NCBI GenBank assembly: GCA_963995525.1 | Contig: OZ023213.1 | Span: 41,400,276 to 41,464,275 of the forward strand | From: Escarpia spicata | Taxonomy: Eukaryota > Annelida > Polychaeta > Sabellida > Siboglinidae | DNA length: 64,000 nucleotides | Reading direction: 5' to 3' | In this document: positions 1 to 8,210 of the stretch, piece after piece | Layout: each line of letters opens with the position of its first letter | How positions within the stretch are numbered: position 1 is the stretch's first letter | The notes under the pieces: generated by a model | What the model saw: only the letters and a program-made list of their open reading frames with translations | The model's database searches: none | What the model was told of the DNA's origin: nothing | Translations under genes and position numbers: made by a program

Positions 1-209
1 ACAACCCCGTTTATGATTTAGTAATTGGCAATGTTGATGAACTAAATTTGCCCTGTTCCGATAACAGTGAAGGTTCTCCTTTTCGAGTAACCAAGTCAGA
101 TAGTGTCCCCGTTACAGTTGAGGCCCCTTTGAATGACACCCCAATCACTGGTTGTGCTGTAGAAACCCGTGCTCAACGGGAGCGCCTTTCCAACCCACAA
201 AACCTTTGA
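1..209 (+). pseudogene. Protease C-terminal part (copy 0, cut by window edge)
   Basis: This is the last part of a retroviral-type aspartic protease reading frame, ending at a TGA at 207-209. It contains the hydrophobic motif DLVIGN, which in this enzyme family follows the flap, and a terminal TRAQRERLSN segment. The catalytic Asp and all of gag lie to the left of the window. Confidence 0.7.
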
Positions 210-627
210 TAGTGCCTCAAGTTGTTGGTGCGAGTATATCCGCCGATGATTTCTTCAGAGTGCAAAAGGGGGATGAGACCTTGAAGAAATGCTTTGATTC
301 GGCTGAAGAGACTAAAGGGAAACCTAAGGGAAAACAAACAAGTCAATTCGTGATCAAAAGGGGGCTGCTTTATTGTCTGTATCATTCGCGCGAAACCGTT
401 CATCCGACTTCTCGATCGTTTGCGACAGGGCAAGACCTCTCGATCGAATTCGTAGCGGCTGGCGGTAAGCGTCTACTGCCCGGCTTCGTCTTCCAGTTGT
501 ACGAAGGCAATCGTCAAGTGCCCGGCTTCATCACTCGTGCGGCCGAGATACACCGTTCTAATTGTGTTCTGAGCTCGGCGTCTCGACTTCAACGAATGTG
601 TATATATTCGAGATGGGACTAGCCCAG
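210..627 (+). pseudogene. Integrase-flank remnant and 3' tail (copy 0)
   Basis: Long form of the remnant described at copy 2: it keeps the 13 bp absent from copies 1, 3-7, 11 and 13-15. It lacks two bases (TC) near 599, which truncates the reading frame at 620-622, so the frame stops just before the LTR. This matches copies 8, 9, 10, 16 and 17. Confidence 0.5.
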
Positions 628-728
628 TGTCAATGTGTATTTTCTGATTGAATGTATCTATTATTTGCTGTATTATGATTGGTAGTTATCTGTGTTTTGA
701 AGTGAGGTATTTTTACCCTTGAAGTATT

Positions 729-750
729 CACATATATATGTATATATGTG
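729..750. repeat. 22-bp perfect AT palindrome followed by a TG run
   Basis: Ten-base arms CACATATATA and TATATATGTG surround TG and run into TGTGTGTG. It occurs at LTR offset 102-123 and is present in every full-length LTR here. The sequence could extrude a cruciform; no function is shown. Confidence 0.9.
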
Positions 751-882
751 TGTGTGTTGTAACAGATTACTGTAATGAGAGTCCGCGATGACTAGCTTAT
801 ACTGTGTATTTATATTATGGAAGTTATTCTTAAATAACACTTGGCGCCTAGTGTATGATCGTGTAGCGGTATAATCCACCTT

Positions 883-895
883 AGAAAGGAAGTGG
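883..895 (+). other. Purine-rich tract, candidate polypurine tract
   Basis: AGAAAGGAAGTGG is the most purine-rich run near the 3' end of the unit. If it primed plus-strand synthesis, the LTR would start at the nearby TG (900), not at 628. The bases just before 628 (GGGACTAGCCCAG) are a poor polypurine tract. This remains unresolved because only one LTR separates adjacent internal regions. Confidence 0.35.
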
Positions 896-1014
896 AATTT
901 GATAATCGAAAGACTCAGTGTTATTGTTTATGTTCTATTAAGATTTGGTTACGGGATTTCTTTATTCTGTTTATTTTGTTAATCGAGATATTTACCAAAA
1001 GAAAGATAACTTGT

Positions 1015-1020
1015 AATAAA
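1015..1020 (+). promoter_or_regulatory. AATAAA poly(A) signal in LTR
   Basis: A canonical AATAAA at LTR offset 388-393, 73 bases upstream of the TATA box. In this arrangement the signal lies in U3, as in some retroviral LTRs. It is present in all LTRs in the window, including the satellite-abutting ones. Confidence 0.55.
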
Positions 1021-1092
1021 GTTTATTAAATTTTCCTCGTTCTTGGTCGCTTGTTCACGAAAACCGTTCTTTCTCATATGCGTTGACCTTGA

Positions 1093-1100
1093 TATATAAG
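1093..1100 (+). promoter_or_regulatory. TATA box of the LTR promoter
   Basis: TATATAAG at LTR offset 466-473, about 53 bases before the LTR end, so transcription would start roughly 25-30 bases downstream and R-U5 would be very short. Ordinary LTRs keep it; the satellite-abutting LTRs 5, 7, 8 and 16 have TATATATGAA instead. Confidence 0.6.
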
Positions 1101-1153
1101 AACCCTACTAGACTGAGCCATCTAGTGTACGGAGACCTCGCTAATCCGTGACA

Positions 1154-1791
1154 TAATTGGGGGCTCGTACGCGGGATTCCGGCGAGGGGGAATTAAAATA
1201 ACACCTTCGGTCAACGCTATGAATTGCGGGTAACACGTGACGGCAACATAGAACATGCCTGAGAACTTAGCTGCACTCTGGTTCCGTGGAATGTCAGCGT
1301 TGTTCCGTGGCTAAAGACGAAACCTACATCTATTCCAGTAGCTGTAGTGTAGGGTAATTCACATGCCCCTTGTCGGTTCTGCCCGGACTTAATTCTGAGT
1401 CCCATATGTCTCGTTATATTTATAGTGTGTCATTCACGTTTTGAGGCATCAGACTTGTTTATTGCAGCAGTAAAGGACCATGAATTAATCGTATAATTAT
1501 TGTAAGTAGGAGCTTTGTTATTTTTCAGCTGTACGAGGAAGTTGAATTACTTGTTGCATTTGCCGAGTTGGCAGTGGACAGATTAGTCCCACAGAATGTC
1601 CGTGTGTTGATAGTTGACACGACGTGGTTGAAATCGAATAGTGGTTTCATTATTCCAGTCTTATGAGAAGATTGGGTGGAGTATTGTAGCGTAGCTAACA
1701 CTTTTGTGGTTTACAGGTGGTTGACCTTTTGTATTACTTAAACGTGATATCCGTTTAGTGATTATTTCGTGTGTTGCACTAGTTTGCAAAC
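1154..1791 (+). other. Leader with primer-binding site (copy 1)
   Basis: The first bases after the LTR are TAAT, then TGGGGGCTCGT (1158-1168). That is an 11-base match to the complement of the 3' end of tRNA-Pro, including its CCA; the following bases match only imperfectly. The remaining ~620 bp has no convincing + strand reading frame. It carries a donor-like GTAAGTA at 1502, a pyrimidine-rich acceptor-like stretch ending in CAG at 1528, and a second acceptor-like TTTACAG ending at 1716. A spliced leader intron of about 215 bp (1502-1716) is conceivable but untested. Diagnostic base: ACACGACGTGG, shared with copies 11 and 17. Confidence 0.65.
1158..1168 (+). promoter_or_regulatory. Primer-binding site, tRNA-Pro type
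   Basis: TGGGGGCTCGT pairs with the acceptor end of tRNA-Pro, the primer also used by gammaretroviruses. It lies four bases after the LTR terminal CA. The remainder of an 18-base site is disturbed, so priming efficiency would be doubtful. It recurs four bases after every LTR, except LTRs 5, 7, 8 and 16, which run into satellite. Confidence 0.7.
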
Positions 1792-3417
1792 ATGGATCTT
1801 GCTCAATTGATTGAGTTAGGCGAGAAGTTAGGGTTAACAGGTCCCGAACTTCAGGCATTTGTTCGCGATGAACAAGGAACCGCCCGGGCTGAGCGACAGG
1901 CCGCTCGCGAGGCGGAGAAAGAGAGGCTCTAGGCCGAGCTCCGAGAAAAGTAGGCGGCAAGGCAGGCCGATATGGAGATACGCGCGAGTGAAATGGAGCA
2001 TGAAGAAAAGATGGCCAGGCTCCACAACGAGGCTACGACCGTAGAGAACCGAGATTCGGTGAGTAATGCTTCAGCCATTACTAAGGGAATCCGTAGTCCT
2101 CCGTTACCCTGTTTTAACGAAGACAAGGATTCGATTGATGTATATCTCCAGCGATTTGAAAGATATGCTGAAAACCAGGGTTGGGAGCGTGAGAATTACG
2201 CTATATTTCTGAGCGCATTATTAACCAGTCATGCACTGGAAGTTTATTCCCGTTCCCCAATTTCCGTGGCCAACGATTATGACCAGTAAAGCAAGCATTG
2301 CTAGGATGGTACCGACTGACTGTAGGCGATTTTCGTAAGAAGTTTTACACCTGTTCTCTAAATTCGACCGAAACAGTGTCGCAGTATTTTGCTCGTATGG
2401 AGCATTATTTGACTCAGTGGATTTCTTTGTCAAACATTAATGAGTCTTTCGAGGGTCTTAAGGAACTCATTCTGAGAAAGCAATTCTTGTTTATGTGCCC
2501 TAGGGAACTGTCCGTGTTTCTGAGAGAACACAAACCGATGGGGAAAGAGAATTTGTTTAGAGTTGGTGAGAACATTTACAGATGCCCATTCATCATATGG
2601 TAAACGGGAAAATCGTAGAGACCGAGTCCGACCCACTCTCGTCCCTTCACCCGTCCCGAAAAGTAGATCAGGGGAGGGGAGATACCCTATTTCTAGCCCT
2701 ACCCTGCGGCCCGTTCCTCCGCCGCGTACATGTTTCCTTTGTAATCGGCCAGGTCACATCGCGAGACAGTGTACAGTGGGAGTGCAGAATAGGAATCCTC
2801 CACCGCAAAGGATGAAACCAGTGGTTGGGAATTGTGCAGTTGTGCTAAACCAGAATTCCCCTAGTCACCAATGTCCTGTGGGTGGGACTGATGTCACGTT
2901 GCAATGTGGATGTAAGATCCCCGTAATTGCTAGTGATTGTGCACAACATGACTACAGTTGTAACTTACCGGTTGTAGAGGGGTATGTGGGGTGATCCCCA
3001 GTGAAAGTACTACGCGACAGCGGGTGTAACGGAGTCGTTGTACGACGTAGCCTAGTTCCGGAAGATCAGTTAACTGGGAAAACCAGTCTCTATGCTGATG
3101 GACCGATCCGTCATTGAAGTCCCGACTGCCCGGTGCTATGTGAGAGTTCTCACATAGTTCTTACATAGGGCTTCAATTTCTCCTGTGAAATTGAAGCCCT
3201 ATGTCTAAACAACCCCGTTTATGATTTAGTAATTGGCAATGTTGATGAACTAAATTTGCCCTGTTCCGATAACAGTGAAGGTTCTCCTTTTCGAGTAACC
3301 AAGTCAGATAGTGTCCCCGTTACAGTTGAGGCCCCTTTGAATGACACCCCAATCACTGGTTGTGCTGTAGAAACCCGTGCTCAACGGGAGCGCCTTTCCA
3401 ACCCACAAAACCTTTGA
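1792..3417 (+). pseudogene. gag-protease pseudogene (copy 1), Gmr1/SCAN-like
   Basis: The start is the ATG of MDLAQLIELGEKLG, the first Met after the leader. The N-terminus is rich in charged helix. In that frame TAG codons interrupt at 1930-1932 and 1951-1953, and TAA ends it at 2287-2289. A second frame (about 2298-2603) carries the capsid C-terminal region, whose FRKKF, LKELILRKQFL and PRELSVFLREHKP motifs resemble the SCAN fold. The first frame resumes near 2563 with a CCHC zinc knuckle, CFLCNRPGHIARQC (2731-2772), that would bind packaged RNA. The protease catalytic Asp-Ser-Gly begins at 3016. Unique to this copy, a TGA at 2992-2994 precedes it. A frame break at ~3114 and a hairpin split the protease before DLVIGN (3223-3240). 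No intact protein can be made. Confidence 0.88.
3136..3204. repeat. Double inverted repeat inside the protease (copy 1, short form)
   Basis: The larger hairpin has perfect 18-base arms, ACATAGGGCTTCAATTTC at 3163-3180 and its reverse complement at 3187-3204, around a 6-base loop. The right arm reads as ordinary protease codons leading into DLVIGN, so the left arm looks like an inverted copy of it. Upstream, CTATGTGAGA (3136-3145) pairs with TCTCACATAG (3148-3157). This copy lacks the GGA found in the spacer of the long form and has TTACATAG where others have TCACATAG. Confidence 0.93.
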
Positions 3418-3824
3418 TAGTGCCTCAAGTTGTTGGTGCGATGATTTCTTGAGAGTGCAAAAGGGGGATGAGACCTTGAAGAAATGCTTTGATTCGGCTG
3501 AAGAGACTAAAGGGAAACCTAAGGGAAAACAAACAAGTCAATTCGTGATCAAAAGGGGGCTGCTTTATTGTCTGTATCATTCGCGCGAAACCGTTCATCC
3601 GACTTCTCGATCGTTTGCGACAGGGCAAGACCTCTCGATCGAATTCGTAGCGGCCGGCGGTAAGCGTCTACTGCCCGGCTTCGTCTTCCAGTTGTACGAA
3701 GGCAATCGTCAAGTGCCCGGCATCATCACTCGTGCGGCCGAGATACACCGTTCTAATTGTGTTCTGAGCTCGGCGTCTCGACTTCAACGAATGTTCGTAT
3801 ATATTCGAGATGGGACTAGCCCAG
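3418..3824 (+). pseudogene. Integrase-flank remnant and 3' tail (copy 1)
   Basis: Short form, missing 13 bp just before the DDFLRVQKG motif compared with copy 2, so the upstream frame differs. The reading frame runs on through the tail into the LTR and stops at 3842-3844. Ile replaces Phe in the VPGIITRA segment, as in copies 3, 5, 11, 13 and 14. Confidence 0.5.
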
Positions 3825-4350
3825 TGTCAATGTGTATTTTCTGATTGAATGTATCTATTATTTGCTGTATTATGATTGGTAGTTATCTGTGTTTTGAAGT
3901 GAGGTATTTTTACCCTTGAAGTATTCACATATATATGTATATATGTGTGTGTGTTGTAACAGATTACTGTAATGAGAGTCCGCGATGACTAGCTTATACT
4001 GTGTATTTATATTATGGAGGTTATTCTTAAATAACACTTGGCGCCTAGTGTATGATCGTGTAGCGGTATAATCCACCTTAGAAAGGAAGTGGAATTTGAT
4101 AATCGAAAGACTCAGTGTTATTGTTTATGTTCTATTAAGATTTGATTACGGGATTTCTTTATTCTGTTTATTTTGTTAATCGAGATATTTACCAAAAGAA
4201 AGATAACTTGTAATAAAGTTTATTAAATTTTCCTCGTTCTTGGTCGCTTGTTCACGAAAACCGTTCTTTCTCATATGCGTTGACCTTGATATATAAGAAC
4301 CCTACTAGACTGAGCCATCTAGTGTACGGAGACCTCGCTAATCCGAGACA
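3825..4350 (+). mobile_element. LTR 2 (526 bp)
   Basis: Full length with GAGGTTATTC, GATTTGATTAC and a GAGACA end (substituted from GTGACA). The TATA box starts at 4290. The same variant set is in LTR 12. Confidence 0.75.
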
Positions 4351-4989
4351 TAATTGGGGGCTCGTACGCGGGATTCCGGCGAGGGGGAAATTAAAATAAC
4401 ACCTTCGGTCAACGCTATGAATTGCGGGTAACACGTGACGGCAACATAGAACATGCCTGAGAACTTAGCTGCACTCTGGTTCCGTGGAATGTCAGCGTTG
4501 TTCCGTGGCTAAAGACGAAACCTACATCTATTCCAGTAGCTGTAGTGTAGGGTAATTCACATGCCCCTTGTCGGTTCTGCCCGGACTTAATTCTGAGTCC
4601 CATATGTCTCGTTATATTTATAGTGTGTCATTCACGTTTTGAGGCATCAGACTTGTTTATTGCAGCAGTAAAGGACCATGAATTAATCGTATAATTATTG
4701 TAAGTAGGAGCTTTGTTATTTTTCAGCTGTACGAGGAAGTTGAATTACTTGTTGCATTTGCCGAGTTGACAGTGGACAGATTAGTCCCACAGAATGTCCG
4801 TGTGTTGATAGTTGACACGGCGTGGTTGAAATCGAATAGTGGTTTCATTATTCCAGTCTTATGAGAAGATTGGGTGGAGTATTGTAGCGTAGCTAACACT
4901 TTTGTGGTTTACAGGTGGTTGACCTTTTGTATTACTTAAACGTGATATCCGTTTAGTGATTATTTCGTGTGTTGCACTAGTTTGCAAAC
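4351..4989 (+). other. Leader with primer-binding site (copy 2)
   Basis: 639 bp; one extra A after GAGGGGGAA compared with copy 1. Carries GAGTTGACAGTGG where most copies have GGCAGTGG, a mark shared with copies 7, 8 and 12. Confidence 0.62.
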
Positions 4990-6625
4990 ATGGATCTTGC
5001 TCAATTGATTGAGTTAGGCGAGAAGTTAGGGTTAACAGGTCCCGAACTTCAGGCATTTGTTCGCGATGAACAAGGAACCGCCCGGGCTGAGCGACAGGCC
5101 GCTCGCGAGGCGGAGAAAGAGAGGCTCTAGGCCGAGCTCCGAGAAAAGTAGGCGGCAAGGCAGGCCGATATGGAGATACGCGCGAGTGAAATGGAGCATG
5201 AAGAAAAGATGGCCAGGCTCCACAACGAGGCTACGACCGTAGAGAACCGAGATTCGGTGAGTAATGCTTCAGCCATTACTAAGGGAATCCGTAGTCCTCC
5301 GTTACCCTGTTTTAACGAAGACAAGGATTCGATTGATGTATATCTCCAGCGATTTGAAAGATATGCTGAAAACCAGGGTTGGGAGCGTGAGAATTACGCT
5401 ATATTTCTGAGCGCATTGTTATCCAGTCATGCACTGGAAGTTTATTCCCGTTCCCCAATTTCCGTGGCCAACGATTATGACCAGTAAAGCAAGCATTGCT
5501 AGGATGGTACCGACTGACTGTAGGCGATTTTCGTAAGAAGCTTTACACCTGTTCTCTAAATTCGACCGAAACAGTGTCGCAGTATTTTGCTCGTATGGAG
5601 CATTATTTGACTCAGTGGATTTCTTAGTCAAACATTAATGAGTCTTGAGTCTTTCGAGGGTCTTAAGGAACTCATTCTGAGAAAGCAATTCTTGTTTATG
5701 TGCCCTAGGGAACTGTCCGTGTTTCTGAGAGAACACAAACCGATGGGGAAAGAGAATTTGTTTAGAGTTGGTGAGAACATTTACAGATGCCCATTCATCA
5801 TATGGTAAACGGGAAAATCGTAGAGACCGAGTCCGACCCACTCTCGTCCCTTCACCCGTCCCGAAAAGTAGATCAGGGGAGGGGAGATACCCTATTTCTA
5901 GCCCTACCCTGCGGCCCGTTCCTCCGCCGCGTACATGTTTCCTTTGTAATCGGCCAGGTCACATCGCGAGACAGTGTACAGTGGGAGTGCAGAATAGGAA
6001 TCCTCCACCGCAAAGGATGAAACCAGTGGTTGGGAATTGTGCAGTTGTGCTAAACCAGAATTCCCCTAGTCACCAATGTCCTGTGGGTGGGACTGATGTC
6101 ACGTTGCAATGTGGATGTAAGATCCCCGTAATTGCTAGTGCTTGTGCACAACATGACTACAGTTGTAACTTACCGGTTGTAGAGGGGTATGTGGGGAGAT
6201 CCCCAGTGAAAGTACTACGCGACAGCGGGTGTAACGGAGTCGTTGTACGACGTAGCCTAGTTCCGGAAGATCAGTTAACTGGGAAAACGAGTCTTTATGC
6301 TGATGGACCGATCCGTCATTGAAGTCCCGACTGCCCGGTGCTATGTGAGAGGAGTTCTCACATAGTTCTCACATAGGGCTTCAATTTCTCCTGTGAAATT
6401 GAAGCCCTATGTCTAAACAACCCCGTTTATGATTTAGTAATTGGCAATGTTGATGAACTAAATTTGCCCTGTTCCGATAACAGTGAAGGTTCTCCTTTTC
6501 GAGTAACCAAGTCAGATAGTGTCCCCGTTACAGTTGAGGCCCCTTTGAATGACACCCCAATCACTGGTTGTGCTGTAGAAACCCGTGCTCAACGGGAGCG
6601 CCTTTCCAACCCACAAAACCTTTGA
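4990..6625 (+). pseudogene. gag-protease pseudogene (copy 2)
   Basis: Beyond the two shared amber codons, the capsid C-terminal frame is cut by TAG at 5625-5627 and by a 7-bp tandem duplication of GAGTCTT just after it. The zinc-knuckle/protease frame (5768-6322, 184 codons) is open, with the CCHC at 5936-5977 and the catalytic DSG at residues 152-154. It stops at 6320-6322, before the hairpin. Confidence 0.87.
6341..6412. repeat. Double inverted repeat (copy 2, long form)
   Basis: The GGA-containing spacer lengthens the smaller hairpin loop to five bases; the 18-base arms of the larger hairpin are perfect. Confidence 0.93.
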
Positions 6626-7045
6626 TAGTGCCTCAAGTTGTTGGTGCGAGTATATCCGCCGATGATTTCTTCAGAGTGCAAAAGGGGGATGAGACCTTGA
6701 AGAAATGCTTTGATTCGGCTGAAGAGACTAAAGGGAAACCTAAGGGAAAACAAACAAGTCAATTCGTGATCAAAAGGGGGCTGCTTTATTGTCTGTATCA
6801 TTCGCGCGAAACCGTTCATCCGACTTCTCGATCGTTTGCGACAGGGCAAGACCTCTCGATCGAATTCGTAGCGGCCGGCGGTAAGCGTCTACTGCCCGGC
6901 TTCGTCTTCCAGTTGTACGAAGGCAATCGTCAAGTGCCCGGCTTCATCACTCGTGCGGCCGAGATACACCGTTCTAATTGTGTTCTGAGCTCGGCGTCTC
7001 GACTTCAACGAATGTTCGTATATATTCGAGATGGGACTAGCCCAG
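6626..7045 (+). pseudogene. Integrase-flank remnant and 3' tail (copy 2, longest form)
   Basis: The reading frame open to 7065 contains DFFRVQKGDETLKKCF, then FVIKRGLLYCLYHS. Both resemble the segment that precedes the H2C2 zinc-binding domain of Ty3/gypsy integrases. After YHS the resemblance is lost: no H2C2 histidines and cysteines and no DDE catalytic residues follow, so nearly all of integrase plus RT and RNase H has been deleted. The remaining ~250 bp up to the LTR is GC-richer and unassigned. A protease-integrase order without RT between them matches Gmr1-like elements, in which integrase precedes RT. That reading rests on short motifs, so it is held moderately. Copies 2 and 12 alone keep both the 13-bp and 2-bp segments lost elsewhere. 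Confidence 0.55.
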
Positions 7046-7571
7046 TGTCAATGTGTATTTTCTGATTGAATGTATCTATTATTTGCTGTATTATGATTGG
7101 TAGTTATCTGTGTTTTGAAGTGAGGTATTTTTACCCTTGAAGTATTCACATATATATGTATATATGTGTGTGTGTTGTAACAGATTACTGTAATGAGAGT
7201 CCGCGATGACTAGCTTATACTGTGTATTTATATTATGGAAGTTATTCTTAAATAACACTTGGCGCCTAGTGTATGATCGTGTAGCGGTATAATCCACCTT
7301 AGAAAGGAAGTGGAATTTGATAATCGAAAGACTCAGTGTTATTGTTTATGTTCTATTAAGATTTGGTTACGGGATTTCTTTATTCTGTTTATTTTGTTAA
7401 TCGAGATATTTACCAAAAGAAAGATAACTTGTAATAAAGTTTATTAAATTTTCCTCGTTCTTGGTCGCTTGTTCACGAAAACCGTTCTTTCTCATATGCG
7501 TTGACCTTGATATATAAGAACCCTACTAGACTGAGCCATCTAGTGTACGGAGACCTCGCTAATCCGAGACA
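7046..7571 (+). mobile_element. LTR 3 (526 bp)
   Basis: Variant set GAAGTTATTC, GATTTGGTTAC, GAGACA end; the same as LTR 13. It mixes the LTR 1 pattern in its middle with the LTR 2 pattern at its 3' end. Confidence 0.75.
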
Positions 7572-8210
7572 TAATTGGGGGCTCGTACGCGGGATTCCGG
7601 CGAGGGGGAAATTAAAATAACACCTTCGGTCAACGCTATGAATTGCGGGTAACACGTGACGGCAACATAGAACATGCCTGAGAACTTAGCTGCACTCTGG
7701 TTCCGTGGAATGTCAGCGTTGTTCCGTGGCTAAAGACGAAACCTACATCTATTCCAGTAGCTGTAGTGTAGGGTAATTCACATGCCCCTTGTCGGTTCTG
7801 CCCGGACTTAATTCTGAGTCCCATATGTCTCGTTATATTTATAGTGTGTCATTCACGTTTTGAGGCATCAGACTTGTTTATTGCAGCAGTAAAGGACCAT
7901 GAATTAATCGTATAATTATTGTAAGTAGGAGCTTTGTTATTTTTCAGCTGTACGAGGAAGTTGAATTACTTGTTGCATTTGCCGAGTTGGCAGTGGACAG
8001 ATTAGTCCCACAGAATGTCCGTGTGTTGATAGTTGACACGGCGTGGTTGAAATCGAATAGTGGTTTCATTATTCCAGTCTTATGAGAAGATTGGGTGGAG
8101 TATTGTAGCGTAGCTAACACTTTTGTGGTTTACAGGTGGTTGACCTTTTGTATTACTTAAACGTGATATCCGTTTAGTGATTATTTCGTGTGTTGCACTA
8201 GTTTGCAAAC
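7572..8210 (+). other. Leader with primer-binding site (copy 3)
   Basis: 639 bp, extra A form, GGCAGTGG and ACACGGCGTGG variants. No additional feature seen. Confidence 0.62.

Larger units (their letters stand above)
628..1153 (+). mobile_element. LTR 1 (526 bp)
   Basis: The 3' end, TGACA at 1149-1153, is fixed by two facts: a primer-binding site follows four bases later, and in copies beside satellite the homologous sequence stops at exactly this point. The 5' end is placed at TGTCA (628-632), which forms a 5-bp inverted repeat with the terminal TGACA. A purine-rich tract at 883-895 followed by TG at 900 is an alternative start that would give a 254-bp LTR. The LTR holds a 22-bp AT palindrome, AATAAA at 1015-1020 and a TATA box at 1093-1100. 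Variant marks: GAAGTTATTC, GATTTGGTTAC and a GTGACA end. Confidence 0.75.

Noticed and set aside
173..433. Minus-strand 86-codon Arg/Phe-rich frame
   Set aside because: Antisense to the integrase-flank remnant; composition only, no domain.
842..850. TGGCGCC as a tRNA-Lys primer-binding site
   Set aside because: Only seven bases match, and it lies inside the LTR far from its 3' end; the tRNA-Pro-like site follows the LTR terminus directly.
1661..1960. Minus-strand 99-codon open frame recurring in every unit
   Set aside because: It lies antisense to the leader and the gag start, has no recognisable domain, and recurs only because the unit repeats.
2582..2815. 77-codon + strand frame overlapping the zinc knuckle
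   Set aside because: It is an alternative-frame shadow of the gag linker and zinc-knuckle frame, without its own motif.
3136..3204. Hairpin as a transcription terminator or microRNA precursor
   Set aside because: A bacterial-type terminator makes no sense here, and the perfect short stem is better explained by inverted duplication of coding bases; no small-RNA evidence is at hand.
3418..3824. env or an accessory gene in the tail before the LTR
   Set aside because: No signal peptide, transmembrane segment or glycoprotein motif is visible; only the integrase-flank motifs at its start are recognisable.
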